Below, piece after piece: positions 17,265 to 24,440 of a stretch of 64,000 nucleotides of DNA. The first letter of the stretch is position 1; each line of letters starts with the position of its first letter. The notes below the pieces were generated by a model. The model did no database searches and was not told the origin of the DNA. It saw nothing but the letters and a program-made list of their open reading frames with translations. Both the position numbers and the translations under genes were made by a program. Source of the stretch: Nocardia transvalensis NBRC 15921 (lineage in GTDB: Bacteria > Actinomycetota > Actinomycetes > Mycobacteriales > Mycobacteriaceae); NCBI RefSeq assembly GCF_000308875.1, contig NZ_BAGL01000124.1, positions 62,001 to 126,000 of the forward strand, in the 5' to 3' direction.

Positions 17265-17291
17265 CCTACATTTTGTAACCTACATTTTGTA
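17265..17291. promoter_or_regulatory. tandem TetR operators
   Basis: CCTACATTTTGTA occurs twice (17265-17277 and 17279-17291), 14 bases apart start to start. Each holds the palindrome TACA-TTT-TGTA. They fill the gap between the divergent saccharopine-dehydrogenase-like and tetR genes. Confidence 0.75.
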
Positions 17292-17322
17292 GCTATACTG
17301 GGCGGCGAGCGCAAGGAGGACC

Positions 17323-17940
17323 GTGAAGACGACATCGGCGCGCCTGTCCAAGCAGGCCCGGCGCGAGCAATTGCTCGAGACGGCCATGGCGATCGTGCGA
17401 GCCCAGGGCGCGGACCGGTTGAGCCTGCCGACTCTCGCGGAGGCCGCCGGAGTGAGCAGGCCGATCGTGTACGACCACTTCGACACCCGGCCGAGTCTGC
17501 TGCTCGCCCTGTACCGGCGGCTCGACGAACGCCACCGGACCGCCACCGAACGAGCCCTGGCGGGCGCACCGCCGGCGCCGGACGCCATCGCGCGCGTCAT
17601 GAGCGCCGCGTACTTCGCCTGCGCGACCGATATGCCGGAGTTCACCGCCGTATCCGCCGCGCTCAAGGGAGATCCGGAGATGGAGGCGATCCAGCAGGAG
17701 ATGCTCGACGCCTACGCCGACGTGATGGCCGCCGCCCTCGCTCCGCATTCCGGGCTCACCGACGCCGCCCTCCGGCTGCGCTGCCACGGCATCCTGGGCG
17801 CGGCCGAAGCCATCGCCACCGAAGTGAATCGCGGGCGCACGAGCGCCGACGACGCCGTCACCGCACTGGCCGGCCTTATCGTCGGCAGCATCGCCGCCTC
17901 GCCCGCCACGCCGTCGTCGCGTGTGCGGCGCGTAACGTGA
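17323..17940 (+). CDS. TetR family transcriptional regulator
   Basis: 205-residue repressor. HTH at residues 10-55: RREQLLETAMAIVRAQGADR, then LAEAAGVSRPIVYDHFDTRP; a helical ligand-binding C-terminal part follows. GTG start. The tandem palindromes upstream should be its operators, controlling itself and the divergent NAD(P)-binding protein. The inducer is unknown. Confidence 0.9.
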   Translation: MKTTSARLSKQARREQLLETAMAIVRAQGADRLSLPTLAEAAGVSRPIVYDHFDTRPSLLLALYRRLDERHRTATERALAGAPPAPDAIARVMSAAYFACATDMPEFTAVSAALKGDPEMEAIQQEMLDAYADVMAAALAPHSGLTDAALRLRCHGILGAAEAIATEVNRGRTSADDAVTALAGLIVGSIAASPATPSSRVRRVT

Positions 17941-18003
17941 ACGTTCGATTTGCCAGGTAGCTATCTGATCCCCGCGCGGAATCGCGCGAGGAAGGACGGA
18001 ACC

Positions 18004-18486
18004 ATGAAGCGAAGCGCGTTGAAGATCGCAGCGATGCCGATCCTGCCGGTGCTGGCGTTCCTGTTACCGGCCGGTCCCGCCGCCGCGGATCCGGTGCATT
18101 TCGAACCCGCCCAGGTCAACGGCTCGACCCCGGGGTGCTCGGGCAAGGTCACCGCCGAGGTCTCGGCCAGCCCGGGCCAGCAGGCGCGGGAGAACGCGAA
18201 TTTCATCGACAGCTCGGCCCGGGTCACCGTGAATTTCACCCCCGACGCCAATCCCCTCGGCTCGATATCCGGATCGCCGGGCGACTGCGAGATCTCCGCC
18301 ACCGTCACGATGCGGAACCTCGACACGGGCGCGAGCACGACCGATACCCGCACCACCGAGTACGACGGCCACTACGGCTGGCACGCCGCCTTCTTCACGC
18401 TCGACGGCGCGGGCCGGGTCGCCGTGCAGGTGAGCACCAACCCCACCCCGGCCGAGCTGACCATCGAGGTCCCCGCGCCGCAGTGA
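18004..18486 (+). CDS. small secreted protein
   Basis: 160-residue exported protein of unknown function. A 28-residue signal peptide (KRSALKIA, then a hydrophobic core, ending PAAA-D) leads to a beta-rich mature chain with two cysteines (GCSGK and GDCEIS) likely forming a disulfide. ATG 18004 is supported by GAGGAAGGA upstream; the frame extends to 17950 but would bury the signal peptide. No catalytic motif is visible. Confidence 0.8.
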   Translation: MKRSALKIAAMPILPVLAFLLPAGPAAADPVHFEPAQVNGSTPGCSGKVTAEVSASPGQQARENANFIDSSARVTVNFTPDANPLGSISGSPGDCEISATVTMRNLDTGASTTDTRTTEYDGHYGWHAAFFTLDGAGRVAVQVSTNPTPAELTIEVPAPQ

Positions 18487-18668
18487 CGACTCCGGCCGAA
18501 TACTTCGGCGACACAACATAATCCCCCATCGGGTCGTCCTCCGACGCCGATCCGGCTGACATTTGCCGCAATGAGAATATGATTTCCACTTGTGACTGCT
18601 ACCCTCTCACAAGCAAGAATCTCATTCCGGTCGAGTGTCGCCGGATGAATCCCGCCGCGGAGGGACCT

Positions 18669-19715
18669 ATGACCACACTGCGAGTCATCCAATGGACCAC
18701 GGGGAAGGTCGGCAAGCTCAGCCTGCGCGGCATTCTCGACGATCCCCGGCTGGAGCTGGCCGGTGTCTACGCCTATTCGGCCGACAAGGCGGGCCGGGAT
18801 GCCGGGGCCCTGTGCGGCCGACCCGATACCGGCGTTCTCGCGACGACCGATATCGACGCCCTGATCGCGCTGGACGCCGACGTGGTGCTCTACACGCCGT
18901 TCATGGCCGATCTCGGGCACGCGGTCCGGTTGCTCGCGAGCGGCCTCGACGTGATCAGCACCAATCTGTTCCTCAATCTCGGTGGCATCCAAGGGGATAC
19001 CGAGGAGAAGCTCGCCGACGCGTGCCGGCGCGGCGACAGCTCACTGTTCATCACGGGTATCAATCCCGGCTGGATCAATTCGATGGTCACGGCGATGACC
19101 GCGGTGTGCCGCGACGTGGAGACCGTATCGATCTTCGAATCGGCCGATGTCTCGGTCTACGAATCCGCCGAAACCTGGCAGGCGCTGGGCTTCTCGTTCG
19201 CCGAGGCGACGCCGGAGAAGATCGAGATGTCGAAACTGTGGCTGAGCACCTTCCGCGATTCGAATCAGCGCATGGCCGCCGCACTGGGATACCGCCTCGA
19301 CGACGTGGAGTTCTTCATCGAACACGCCACCGCCTCGACCGACGTCGACCTCGGGTGGTTGCACATCGAGAAGAACACGATCGCGGCCCTCCGCGCGGGC
19401 TGGAACGGCAAGATCGGCGGTAGAACCGTCGTCCAGACCACTGTCGCCTGGTATCTGACCAAAGAACTCAACGAGGACTGGCAGTTCGACGACGACCACT
19501 ACCAGGTGATCGTCAAGGGCGAACCCGAAGTCCGGACCCGCATCCGATTCGTTCCCCCCGACACCTGGGGCAACCACGAATGGGACACCATGACCGCCAT
19601 GCCCGCCGTCAACGCCGCCTTCGAGGTAGCCGCCGCACCCCCCGGAATCTCCACCCTCAAAGACATCGGCCTGGTCTGCGCACCCGCGGGAATCTGGCAC
19701 ACCCACGCGACTTAG
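18669..19715 (+). CDS. dihydrodipicolinate-reductase-like NAD(P)-binding oxidoreductase
   Basis: 348-residue protein of the DapB_N-like group common in actinobacteria (often annotated dihydrodipicolinate reductase or 2,4-diaminopentanoate dehydrogenase-like). N-terminal Rossmann motif IQWTTGKVGKLSLRGILDD, then VLYTPFMADLGHAVRLL, ISTNLFLNLGG and GINPGWINSM. It is longer than DapB and lacks its lysine-pathway neighbours, so a role with terpenoid, steroid or amino-acid ketones is as likely. ATG 18669 follows GGAGGGA closely. It stands alone with about 180 bp upstream. Confidence 0.8.
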   Translation: MTTLRVIQWTTGKVGKLSLRGILDDPRLELAGVYAYSADKAGRDAGALCGRPDTGVLATTDIDALIALDADVVLYTPFMADLGHAVRLLASGLDVISTNLFLNLGGIQGDTEEKLADACRRGDSSLFITGINPGWINSMVTAMTAVCRDVETVSIFESADVSVYESAETWQALGFSFAEATPEKIEMSKLWLSTFRDSNQRMAAALGYRLDDVEFFIEHATASTDVDLGWLHIEKNTIAALRAGWNGKIGGRTVVQTTVAWYLTKELNEDWQFDDDHYQVIVKGEPEVRTRIRFVPPDTWGNHEWDTMTAMPAVNAAFEVAAAPPGISTLKDIGLVCAPAGIWHTHAT

Positions 19716-19769
19716 CCACCGCGACAACGGTTCCGAACCGTCGACCCGGAACACCGCGCAGCGAAACCC

Positions 19770-20072
19770 TTACGCGGCTTCGAACGGCGTGCCGTGGCCG
19801 AAGAGTGGGAGTTGCGCGGGATCGGTGGCGGAGGTGGCGCCGAGGATGCGGAGGCAGCGGGCGCAGGTGATCTCGGCGCGGGTGGGGTGCAAGGCGTCGG
19901 GAGACCACCCGGCTACACCGGTGTGGCAGATCAGTTCGGGCGCTTCTTCGGCGCCGATCCACCGCCCGAGCCGGACGGCGTGCACGGTGCGGCCGTTGTG
20001 GACGACCGCGCGTACTCCCGGATCGCCGAATGTCGCCCGCGCGGCTGCGGCCAGCGGGCCTATATCGGTCAT
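19770..20072 (-). CDS. hypothetical protein with paired cysteine motifs
   Basis: About 100 residues from ATG 20072: MTDIGPLAAAARATFGDPGV, VVHNGRTVHAVRLGRWIGAE, LICHTGV and ITCARCLRIL. The CH and CxxC pairs suggest a small zinc-binding fold. The frame is open further upstream to 20276, but that part is antisense to lsr2. No family recognised. It lies downstream of lsr2 on the same strand with 119 bp between. Confidence 0.55.
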   Translation of the reverse strand: MTDIGPLAAAARATFGDPGVRAVVHNGRTVHAVRLGRWIGAEEAPELICHTGVAGWSPDALHPTRAEITCARCLRILGATSATDPAQLPLFGHGTPFEAA

Positions 20073-20191
20073 GAACCCGACGATACGGACACCCACCGAC
20101 AGATATCGCCGCGAAATCGACTCAGGGATGCTTACCTGCGATGGTGTCGCGCCGGCATCCCGAATTCGGATGCCGGCCGCGGCAACCGATC

Positions 20192-20527
20192 TCAGCTCGC
20201 CTTGTTGTACGCCGCCACGACGTCGGCCTGAATACGGCCGCGGCTCGACACGTTGTATCCGTTGCGCCGCGCCCAATCCCGGATCGCCGCGGTCTGTTCG
20301 CGATCGGTGGAGGACCGTGCCGCCACCTTGCCCTTACCCTTCGGAATCCGGCCGACCTTGCGCGCCGAACCGGTCCACTCCTCGAGCGCCTCGCGGAGCT
20401 TGCCGGCATTCTTCATCGACAAGTCGATCTCGTATTCCGTGCCATCGATGCCGAAACGAACCGTCTCCGTGGCCTTCGACTTACCGTCGTAGTCGTCCAC
20501 CAACTCGACGGTGACCTTCTTCGCCAT
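20192..20527 (-). CDS. lsr2: Lsr2, nucleoid-associated xenogeneic silencer
   Basis: 111-residue Lsr2. N-terminal dimerisation domain (MAKKVTVELVDDYDGKSKAT, FGIDGTEYEIDLS) and C-terminal AT-hook-like DNA-binding domain (IRDWARRNGYNVSSRGRI) with the RGR core that inserts into the minor groove of AT-rich DNA. The linker carries the usual basic patch (RIPKGKGK). ATG 20527 is the family start; the upstream in-frame start adds only four residues. Lsr2 bridges DNA and silences AT-rich acquired genes. Genomes of this group usually carry one or two copies; I cannot tell whether this is the main one. Confidence 0.95.
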   Translation of the reverse strand: MAKKVTVELVDDYDGKSKATETVRFGIDGTEYEIDLSMKNAGKLREALEEWTGSARKVGRIPKGKGKVAARSSTDREQTAAIRDWARRNGYNVSSRGRIQADVVAAYNKAS

Positions 20528-20801
20528 ACAACCGCCCACTTTCTCTCACACAAGTACGAGAACAACAACTCTAATCCGGATCCGAAACAGAAATCAATTC
20601 ACGGCCCCATTCCCCCGGAAACAGCGGCTGCTCACATCGGCAAACGAATCCGATAAAGCACCGGCGCAGGAATCGCGCTTTCGGCGATATCCCGGCGGCG
20701 GGCACGGCGGAATTCCCGGGCCGGGAGGTGGCCGTCGCGCCCGGCGATGCCGTCGCGCCGGACGCGACGCGCTGGTGGCGCCCGGCGCGGGCACAGGCAC
20801 A

Positions 20802-21584
20802 ATGAAGGGGATGAGAGCCTTGCAGCCGACGCCCCGCGCCGACGACGACTCCCCCGGGACCCTGGATCGGGTCACCGTCGACGACGTCCGCGCCCTTCGC
20901 GAGCAGTTCCTCGACTTCATGCTCGGCTACAAGTTCGCGATCGACGAGATCACGACCAAGATCAACATCTTGCGGGAGGACTTCAACAACACCCACGAGT
21001 ACAACCCCATCGAGCACGTGGGTTCGCGGCTCAAGTCCCCCGAGAGCGTCCTGGAGAAGGTCCAGCGCAAGAACTATGCGATGAACCTGGCGTCGATCCG
21101 GGAGAACGTGCTCGATATCGCCGGGGTCCGGGTGGTCTGCAGCTTCATCTCCGATATCGCCGTGATCAGGGACATGCTGGTCGGCCAGGAGGACATCACG
21201 CTCCTGGAGGAACGCGACTACATCACCCACCGCAAGCCGAACGGCTACCAGAGCCTGCACCTGATCGTGTCGATCCCGGTGTTCCGGTCCGATCGCACCG
21301 AGCGGATGCCGGTCGAGATCCAGATCCGCACCATCGCGATGGACTTCTGGGCAAGCCTCGAGCACAAGATCTACTACAAGTACAGCGGCGAGGTTCCCCC
21401 GAATCTGCAGAGCGAGCTGACCCAGGCCGCCGAGGTGGCCGCCCAGCTGGACGAGAAGATGGAGGCCCTGCACCGCCAGGTCGACCACACCCGCGCTCCG
21501 CGCAGCCCGCTCGAATCGCTCGATCTCAGCCGGCTGTACACCCTCGCCACGGACTCCCCCGGCCGCGACCGGCGAACCGGCTGA
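20802..21584 (+). CDS. small alarmone synthetase (RelA/SpoT-domain GTP pyrophosphokinase)
   Basis: 260-residue (p)ppGpp synthetase without hydrolase or TGS/ACT regions. Residues: RLKSPESVLEKVQRKN (ATP-binding basic loop), DIAGVRVVCSFISDI (catalytic Asp), NGYQSLHLIV, PVEIQIRTIAMDFWASLEHK (catalytic Glu and Gln). This is the RelQ/YjbM-like small synthetase type. The start is uncertain: ATG 20802 and ATG 20811 are both possible and no good ribosome site is visible, so the message may be leaderless. A strong bidirectional hairpin follows the gene. Confidence 0.92.
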   Translation: MKGMRALQPTPRADDDSPGTLDRVTVDDVRALREQFLDFMLGYKFAIDEITTKINILREDFNNTHEYNPIEHVGSRLKSPESVLEKVQRKNYAMNLASIRENVLDIAGVRVVCSFISDIAVIRDMLVGQEDITLLEERDYITHRKPNGYQSLHLIVSIPVFRSDRTERMPVEIQIRTIAMDFWASLEHKIYYKYSGEVPPNLQSELTQAAEVAAQLDEKMEALHRQVDHTRAPRSPLESLDLSRLYTLATDSPGRDRRTG

Positions 21585-21591
21585 GCGCGCG

Positions 21592-21627
21592 TCGATGCCC
21601 GGTGACCACCGCGGCACCGGGCATCGA
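21592..21627. terminator. strong bidirectional hairpin terminator
   Basis: TCGATGCCCGGTG (21592-21604) pairs perfectly over 13 bases with CACCGGGCATCGA (21615-21627) across a 10-base loop. It lies between two convergent genes eight bases after one stop and 12 before the other. There is no T-run, as is common in high-GC actinobacteria. Confidence 0.75.
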
Positions 21628-21638
21628 GGCGCGACGAC

Positions 21639-22337
21639 CTACTTGACCGGCGCGACCGGCGGCTGGTTGATCGTGGTCAGGTACTGGACCGCGGCGCCGA
21701 TCGCGACCGGGGCGGTGATCAGGATCTGGCCCGCGAGGGTGCCCAGCGCGCCGACGGCGACGATGCCGCCGAGGCAGCCGACGGCCGCCGCCGGAATGAA
21801 TCCGCCGAACAGGCCGACGATCGCCGCCGCGGCCACGGTCGCGCCCGCGATGCCGCCGAGGACGCAGCCGACGGCCCCGCCGCCGAGTCCGCCGATCAGG
21901 GTGCCGAGGGTGGCGCCCATGGTGATGGTGCTGGTCAGGCGCGTCCAGGCGGCTTGCTCACGGTCGTAGTCGGTCTTCCACGGCGCCATGTTCTCGTACG
22001 GCAGAGCGACCGGCTTGTAGACCGCGTGCGCCGTATCGAATCGCGGGGTCAGGGTCGCGGTGCGGCCGTCGATATCGGCCGCGATCGGGAATTCGAAATC
22101 GTCGACCCGGAAATTCAGCGGCGTTCCGGCGAGCACGGTGCCGTCGGCCGCCTCGACCTTGAATACGCCGTCCTCGACGACCAGCGAGCCCGCATCGGTG
22201 GTGACGATGGACTGGGTGTCCGTGGCGCGGGCGGTGAAGCCGACCCCCTCGTCCGCCGCGGGCTGGGCGCCGGCCGAGCCGGAGGTGATTCCGACCGCGG
22301 CCACCAAGCCCGCGGTTACCGTAACGATTTTCCTCAT
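21639..22337 (-). CDS. secreted DUF8020-like protein with glycine-rich hydrophobic C-terminus
   Basis: 232-residue exported protein of a type abundant in Nocardia. Signal peptide residues 1-24 (ending SAGA-Q), then a beta-rich domain (VTTDAGSLVVEDGVFKVEA, TVLAGTPLNFRVDDFEFPI), a WKTDYDREQAAW link and a C-terminal part (about 135-215) of Gly/Ala-rich hydrophobic helices (LIGGLGGGAVGCVLGGIAG, LFGGFIPAAAVGCLGGIVA) that resembles a glycine-zipper membrane element. Function unknown; envelope location is likely. Confidence 0.8.
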   Translation of the reverse strand: MRKIVTVTAGLVAAVGITSGSAGAQPAADEGVGFTARATDTQSIVTTDAGSLVVEDGVFKVEAADGTVLAGTPLNFRVDDFEFPIAADIDGRTATLTPRFDTAHAVYKPVALPYENMAPWKTDYDREQAAWTRLTSTITMGATLGTLIGGLGGGAVGCVLGGIAGATVAAAAIVGLFGGFIPAAAVGCLGGIVAVGALGTLAGQILITAPVAIGAAVQYLTTINQPPVAPVK

Positions 22338-22453
22338 CTGCGCTTCTTCCTCTGCTCATCCATGCGCTGTGCGGTCTCGATGCGACCCGCATCACTTCCT
22401 CGTGGGAAGTGCTGGAACGGTGCCCGAGCGCATCGTTCGAGGTCAATGCGTCC

Positions 22454-22470
22454 GGTCCGCTCAGCTGACC
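22454..22470. promoter_or_regulatory. IclR-type 17-bp operator, site 1
   Basis: GGTCCGCTCAGCTGACC, a palindrome with seven of eight arm pairs matching around a central C. It is one of eight related sites in the 22-46 kb island, upstream of the enoyl-CoA hydratase operon and 52 bp (about five helical turns) from site 2. Confidence 0.65.
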
Positions 22471-22505
22471 GCCGTTCAGCGGTGGGTCGGAGGAATTTCG
22501 CGGCC

Positions 22506-22522
22506 GGTTTGCTGAGCGAACC
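22506..22522. promoter_or_regulatory. IclR-type 17-bp operator, site 2
   Basis: GGTTTGCTGAGCGAACC, seven of eight arm pairs. A plausible -10 (GATACT, 22553-22558) would put it near -50, an activator position, for the operon that begins at 22603. Confidence 0.65.
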
Positions 22523-22602
22523 TCATTCGTTTCCCGAACCGGGCGGCTGCTCGATACTGACTCGTCGACGCATTCGATCGACTCCCCCATCGAGGTACGC
22601 AC

Positions 22603-23397
22603 GTGATGCCCGAGCACACCGGACACACCACCGGATTCCTCCGACCATCGATATCGGAGGGCATCGCGACGATCACGATCGATCGCCCACCGGCCAATGC
22701 CTTCGATCCCGCGGTGATCGCGGAATTCCTCGAGGTGCTGCCGCCGCTCGCGGAGGACCCGGGCGTGCGGTGCATCGTCTTGCGCGGTACGGGAAGATTT
22801 TTCGTCGCGGGCGCCGATATCGCCGTCATGCGCGATCTCACCGAGGCCACGCAACGCGCGATGCGGCCGTGGGTCGACGTCCAGCGCATACTCGAGACCG
22901 CGCCGAAGCCTGTCGTCGCGGCTCTCAACGGGCATGCCCTCGGCGGCGGCGCCGAACTGGCGCTGGCATGCGATATGCGGGTGATGGCGGAGTCCGCGAC
23001 CATGGGCTTTCCCGAGATCTCCCTCGGACTGTTCCCCGGTGCGGGCGGCAGTCAGCGCCTGCCCCGGCTGCTCGGCGCGCACCGCGCGGCACTGCTCATG
23101 ATGGAGGGCTCCCGGCTGTCCGCCGCCGAGGCGCTGCGCGTCGGACTGGTGGATCGCGTCGTCCCCGACGTCGAATTCGACGAGCACATCGGCGCCACCG
23201 CACGCGCCCTGGCGGATAAGCCGACCCGCACGATCGGCCTGCTCAAACGCATTGTGCGCGAAGGGGCTTCGCTGCCGCTCGAGCAGGCGCTCGATCTCGA
23301 ATTCGCCGCCGTCCTCGAGCTGATCCGCACCGCCGACGCGGCGGAGGGCCTGCAGGCGTTCCTCGACAAACGCGCGCCGACCTTCACCGGCCGCTGA
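22603..23397 (+). CDS. enoyl-CoA hydratase/isomerase
   Basis: 264-residue crotonase-fold enzyme. Oxyanion-hole segment RFFVAGADIAVM, GHALGGGAELALACDMRVM and PEISLGLFPGAGGSQRLPRL: both catalytic glutamates (GGGAEL and PEISLG) are present, so real hydratase activity is expected. First gene of a plus-strand operon with a binding protein, CoA-transferase, MDR oxidoreductase and acyl-CoA ligase. It probably handles an enoyl-CoA intermediate of the compound taken up by the island. Two IclR-type operators precede it. Confidence 0.92.
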   Translation: MMPEHTGHTTGFLRPSISEGIATITIDRPPANAFDPAVIAEFLEVLPPLAEDPGVRCIVLRGTGRFFVAGADIAVMRDLTEATQRAMRPWVDVQRILETAPKPVVAALNGHALGGGAELALACDMRVMAESATMGFPEISLGLFPGAGGSQRLPRLLGAHRAALLMMEGSRLSAAEALRVGLVDRVVPDVEFDEHIGATARALADKPTRTIGLLKRIVREGASLPLEQALDLEFAAVLELIRTADAAEGLQAFLDKRAPTFTGR

Positions 23398-23421
23398 CCC
23401 ACGACATCCGAAGGAATCCCC

Positions 23422-24393
23422 ATGATGAGAGTTCTCCGGCGACGCGCCGTGGCCGCGCTGGTAGCGGTGGCGGCGGTCGCGGTCGCCGCCACGGCCTGTA
23501 CCCGGCCGGCCACGCAGGCCGCGGGTAACGGGGGCGATCTGGTCCGCATCTCGGTCGGCGTCGATCCCTCCTACGCGCCGTTCTTCCTCGCCGACGGCGA
23601 GGGACTGTTCGAGGCGGCGGGCCTGAACGTGCGGGTGATCCAGACCGAGGGCGGTGCGGCAGGAGCGCAGAACGTCGTGGCGGGCACCTCGGAACTGTCC
23701 GGGAACGCGGACTCGACCGCGCTCACCGTGATGGCCGGGAATCCGGGACTGCGCGCGCTCGGCGTGTACGAGGATTCCGATCGGTACTTCCGGGTGGTGC
23801 TCCGGGAGGGCGTCACGCCGAAGTCCGTCAAGAAGATGGGCGTCTTCCCGGGCATCGGACTCTATTTCACCGACCGGTATCTGCGTAGCCTGGGCCTGGA
23901 CCCGGCCGCGATTGCGCTCGTGACGACCAGTCCTCCCGAGCAGCCCGCGCTGCTGGCGCGCGGCGATATCGACGGGTTCATCTCGTTCGATCCCTGGGTC
24001 GCCCGCGCGGTGGCACAGGACGGCCACGTCGCCGGGACGACAGGCGATTTCGGCGCGAAGTACTCGCAGTGGCTCCTGGCGTCCCAGGGCTGGCTGTCCA
24101 CCCACGAGGAACTGGCCGGTCGGGTGTTCCGTGTGGTCGCGCAGGCGGCGGACATCATCGCGGCGGATCCGGATCGCGCGGCGAAGGCGGTGGCGAAGGC
24201 CATCCGCATGGATCCCGCCGAGGCGCGCAATCAGGTGACGCAGATCGATTTCAAGGGACGCGATTTCACGCCCGGCGATATCGAGCAGGCGCGGCAGCTG
24301 GTCGACTTCTTTCGCGGTCAGGGCAAGCTCGGCGGTCCGGTCGATCCGGAGCAGGTCCTGCTCAGCGGCTGGGTCGGCCGGAACTCGCAGTAG
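23422..24393 (+). CDS. SsuA/TauA/NMT1-like ABC transporter substrate-binding lipoprotein (orphan)
   Basis: 323-residue periplasmic-type binding protein anchored as a lipoprotein (signal peptide ending AATA-C near residue 24). Family features: ISVGVDPSYAPFFLADGEGL, NVVAGTSELSGNADSTAL, LLARGDIDGFISFDPWVARA. It has the same layout as the binding protein at 35083-36060, including VGxDxSYAPFFxAD. No permease or ATPase gene is beside it, so it likely uses the transporter encoded 10 kb away. It sits 24 bp after the hydratase gene in one operon. Confidence 0.9.
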   Translation: MMRVLRRRAVAALVAVAAVAVAATACTRPATQAAGNGGDLVRISVGVDPSYAPFFLADGEGLFEAAGLNVRVIQTEGGAAGAQNVVAGTSELSGNADSTALTVMAGNPGLRALGVYEDSDRYFRVVLREGVTPKSVKKMGVFPGIGLYFTDRYLRSLGLDPAAIALVTTSPPEQPALLARGDIDGFISFDPWVARAVAQDGHVAGTTGDFGAKYSQWLLASQGWLSTHEELAGRVFRVVAQAADIIAADPDRAAKAVAKAIRMDPAEARNQVTQIDFKGRDFTPGDIEQARQLVDFFRGQGKLGGPVDPEQVLLSGWVGRNSQ

Positions 24394-24440
24394 GCACGGC
24401 CCTCCCCGGAGAGCGCACACCACACGAAATGGAGCACCCC

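Noticed and set aside
21958..24423. 821-codon minus-strand frame
   Set aside because: It spans the antisense of three well-supported genes and their promoters and has the low-complexity composition of GC-rich shadows.
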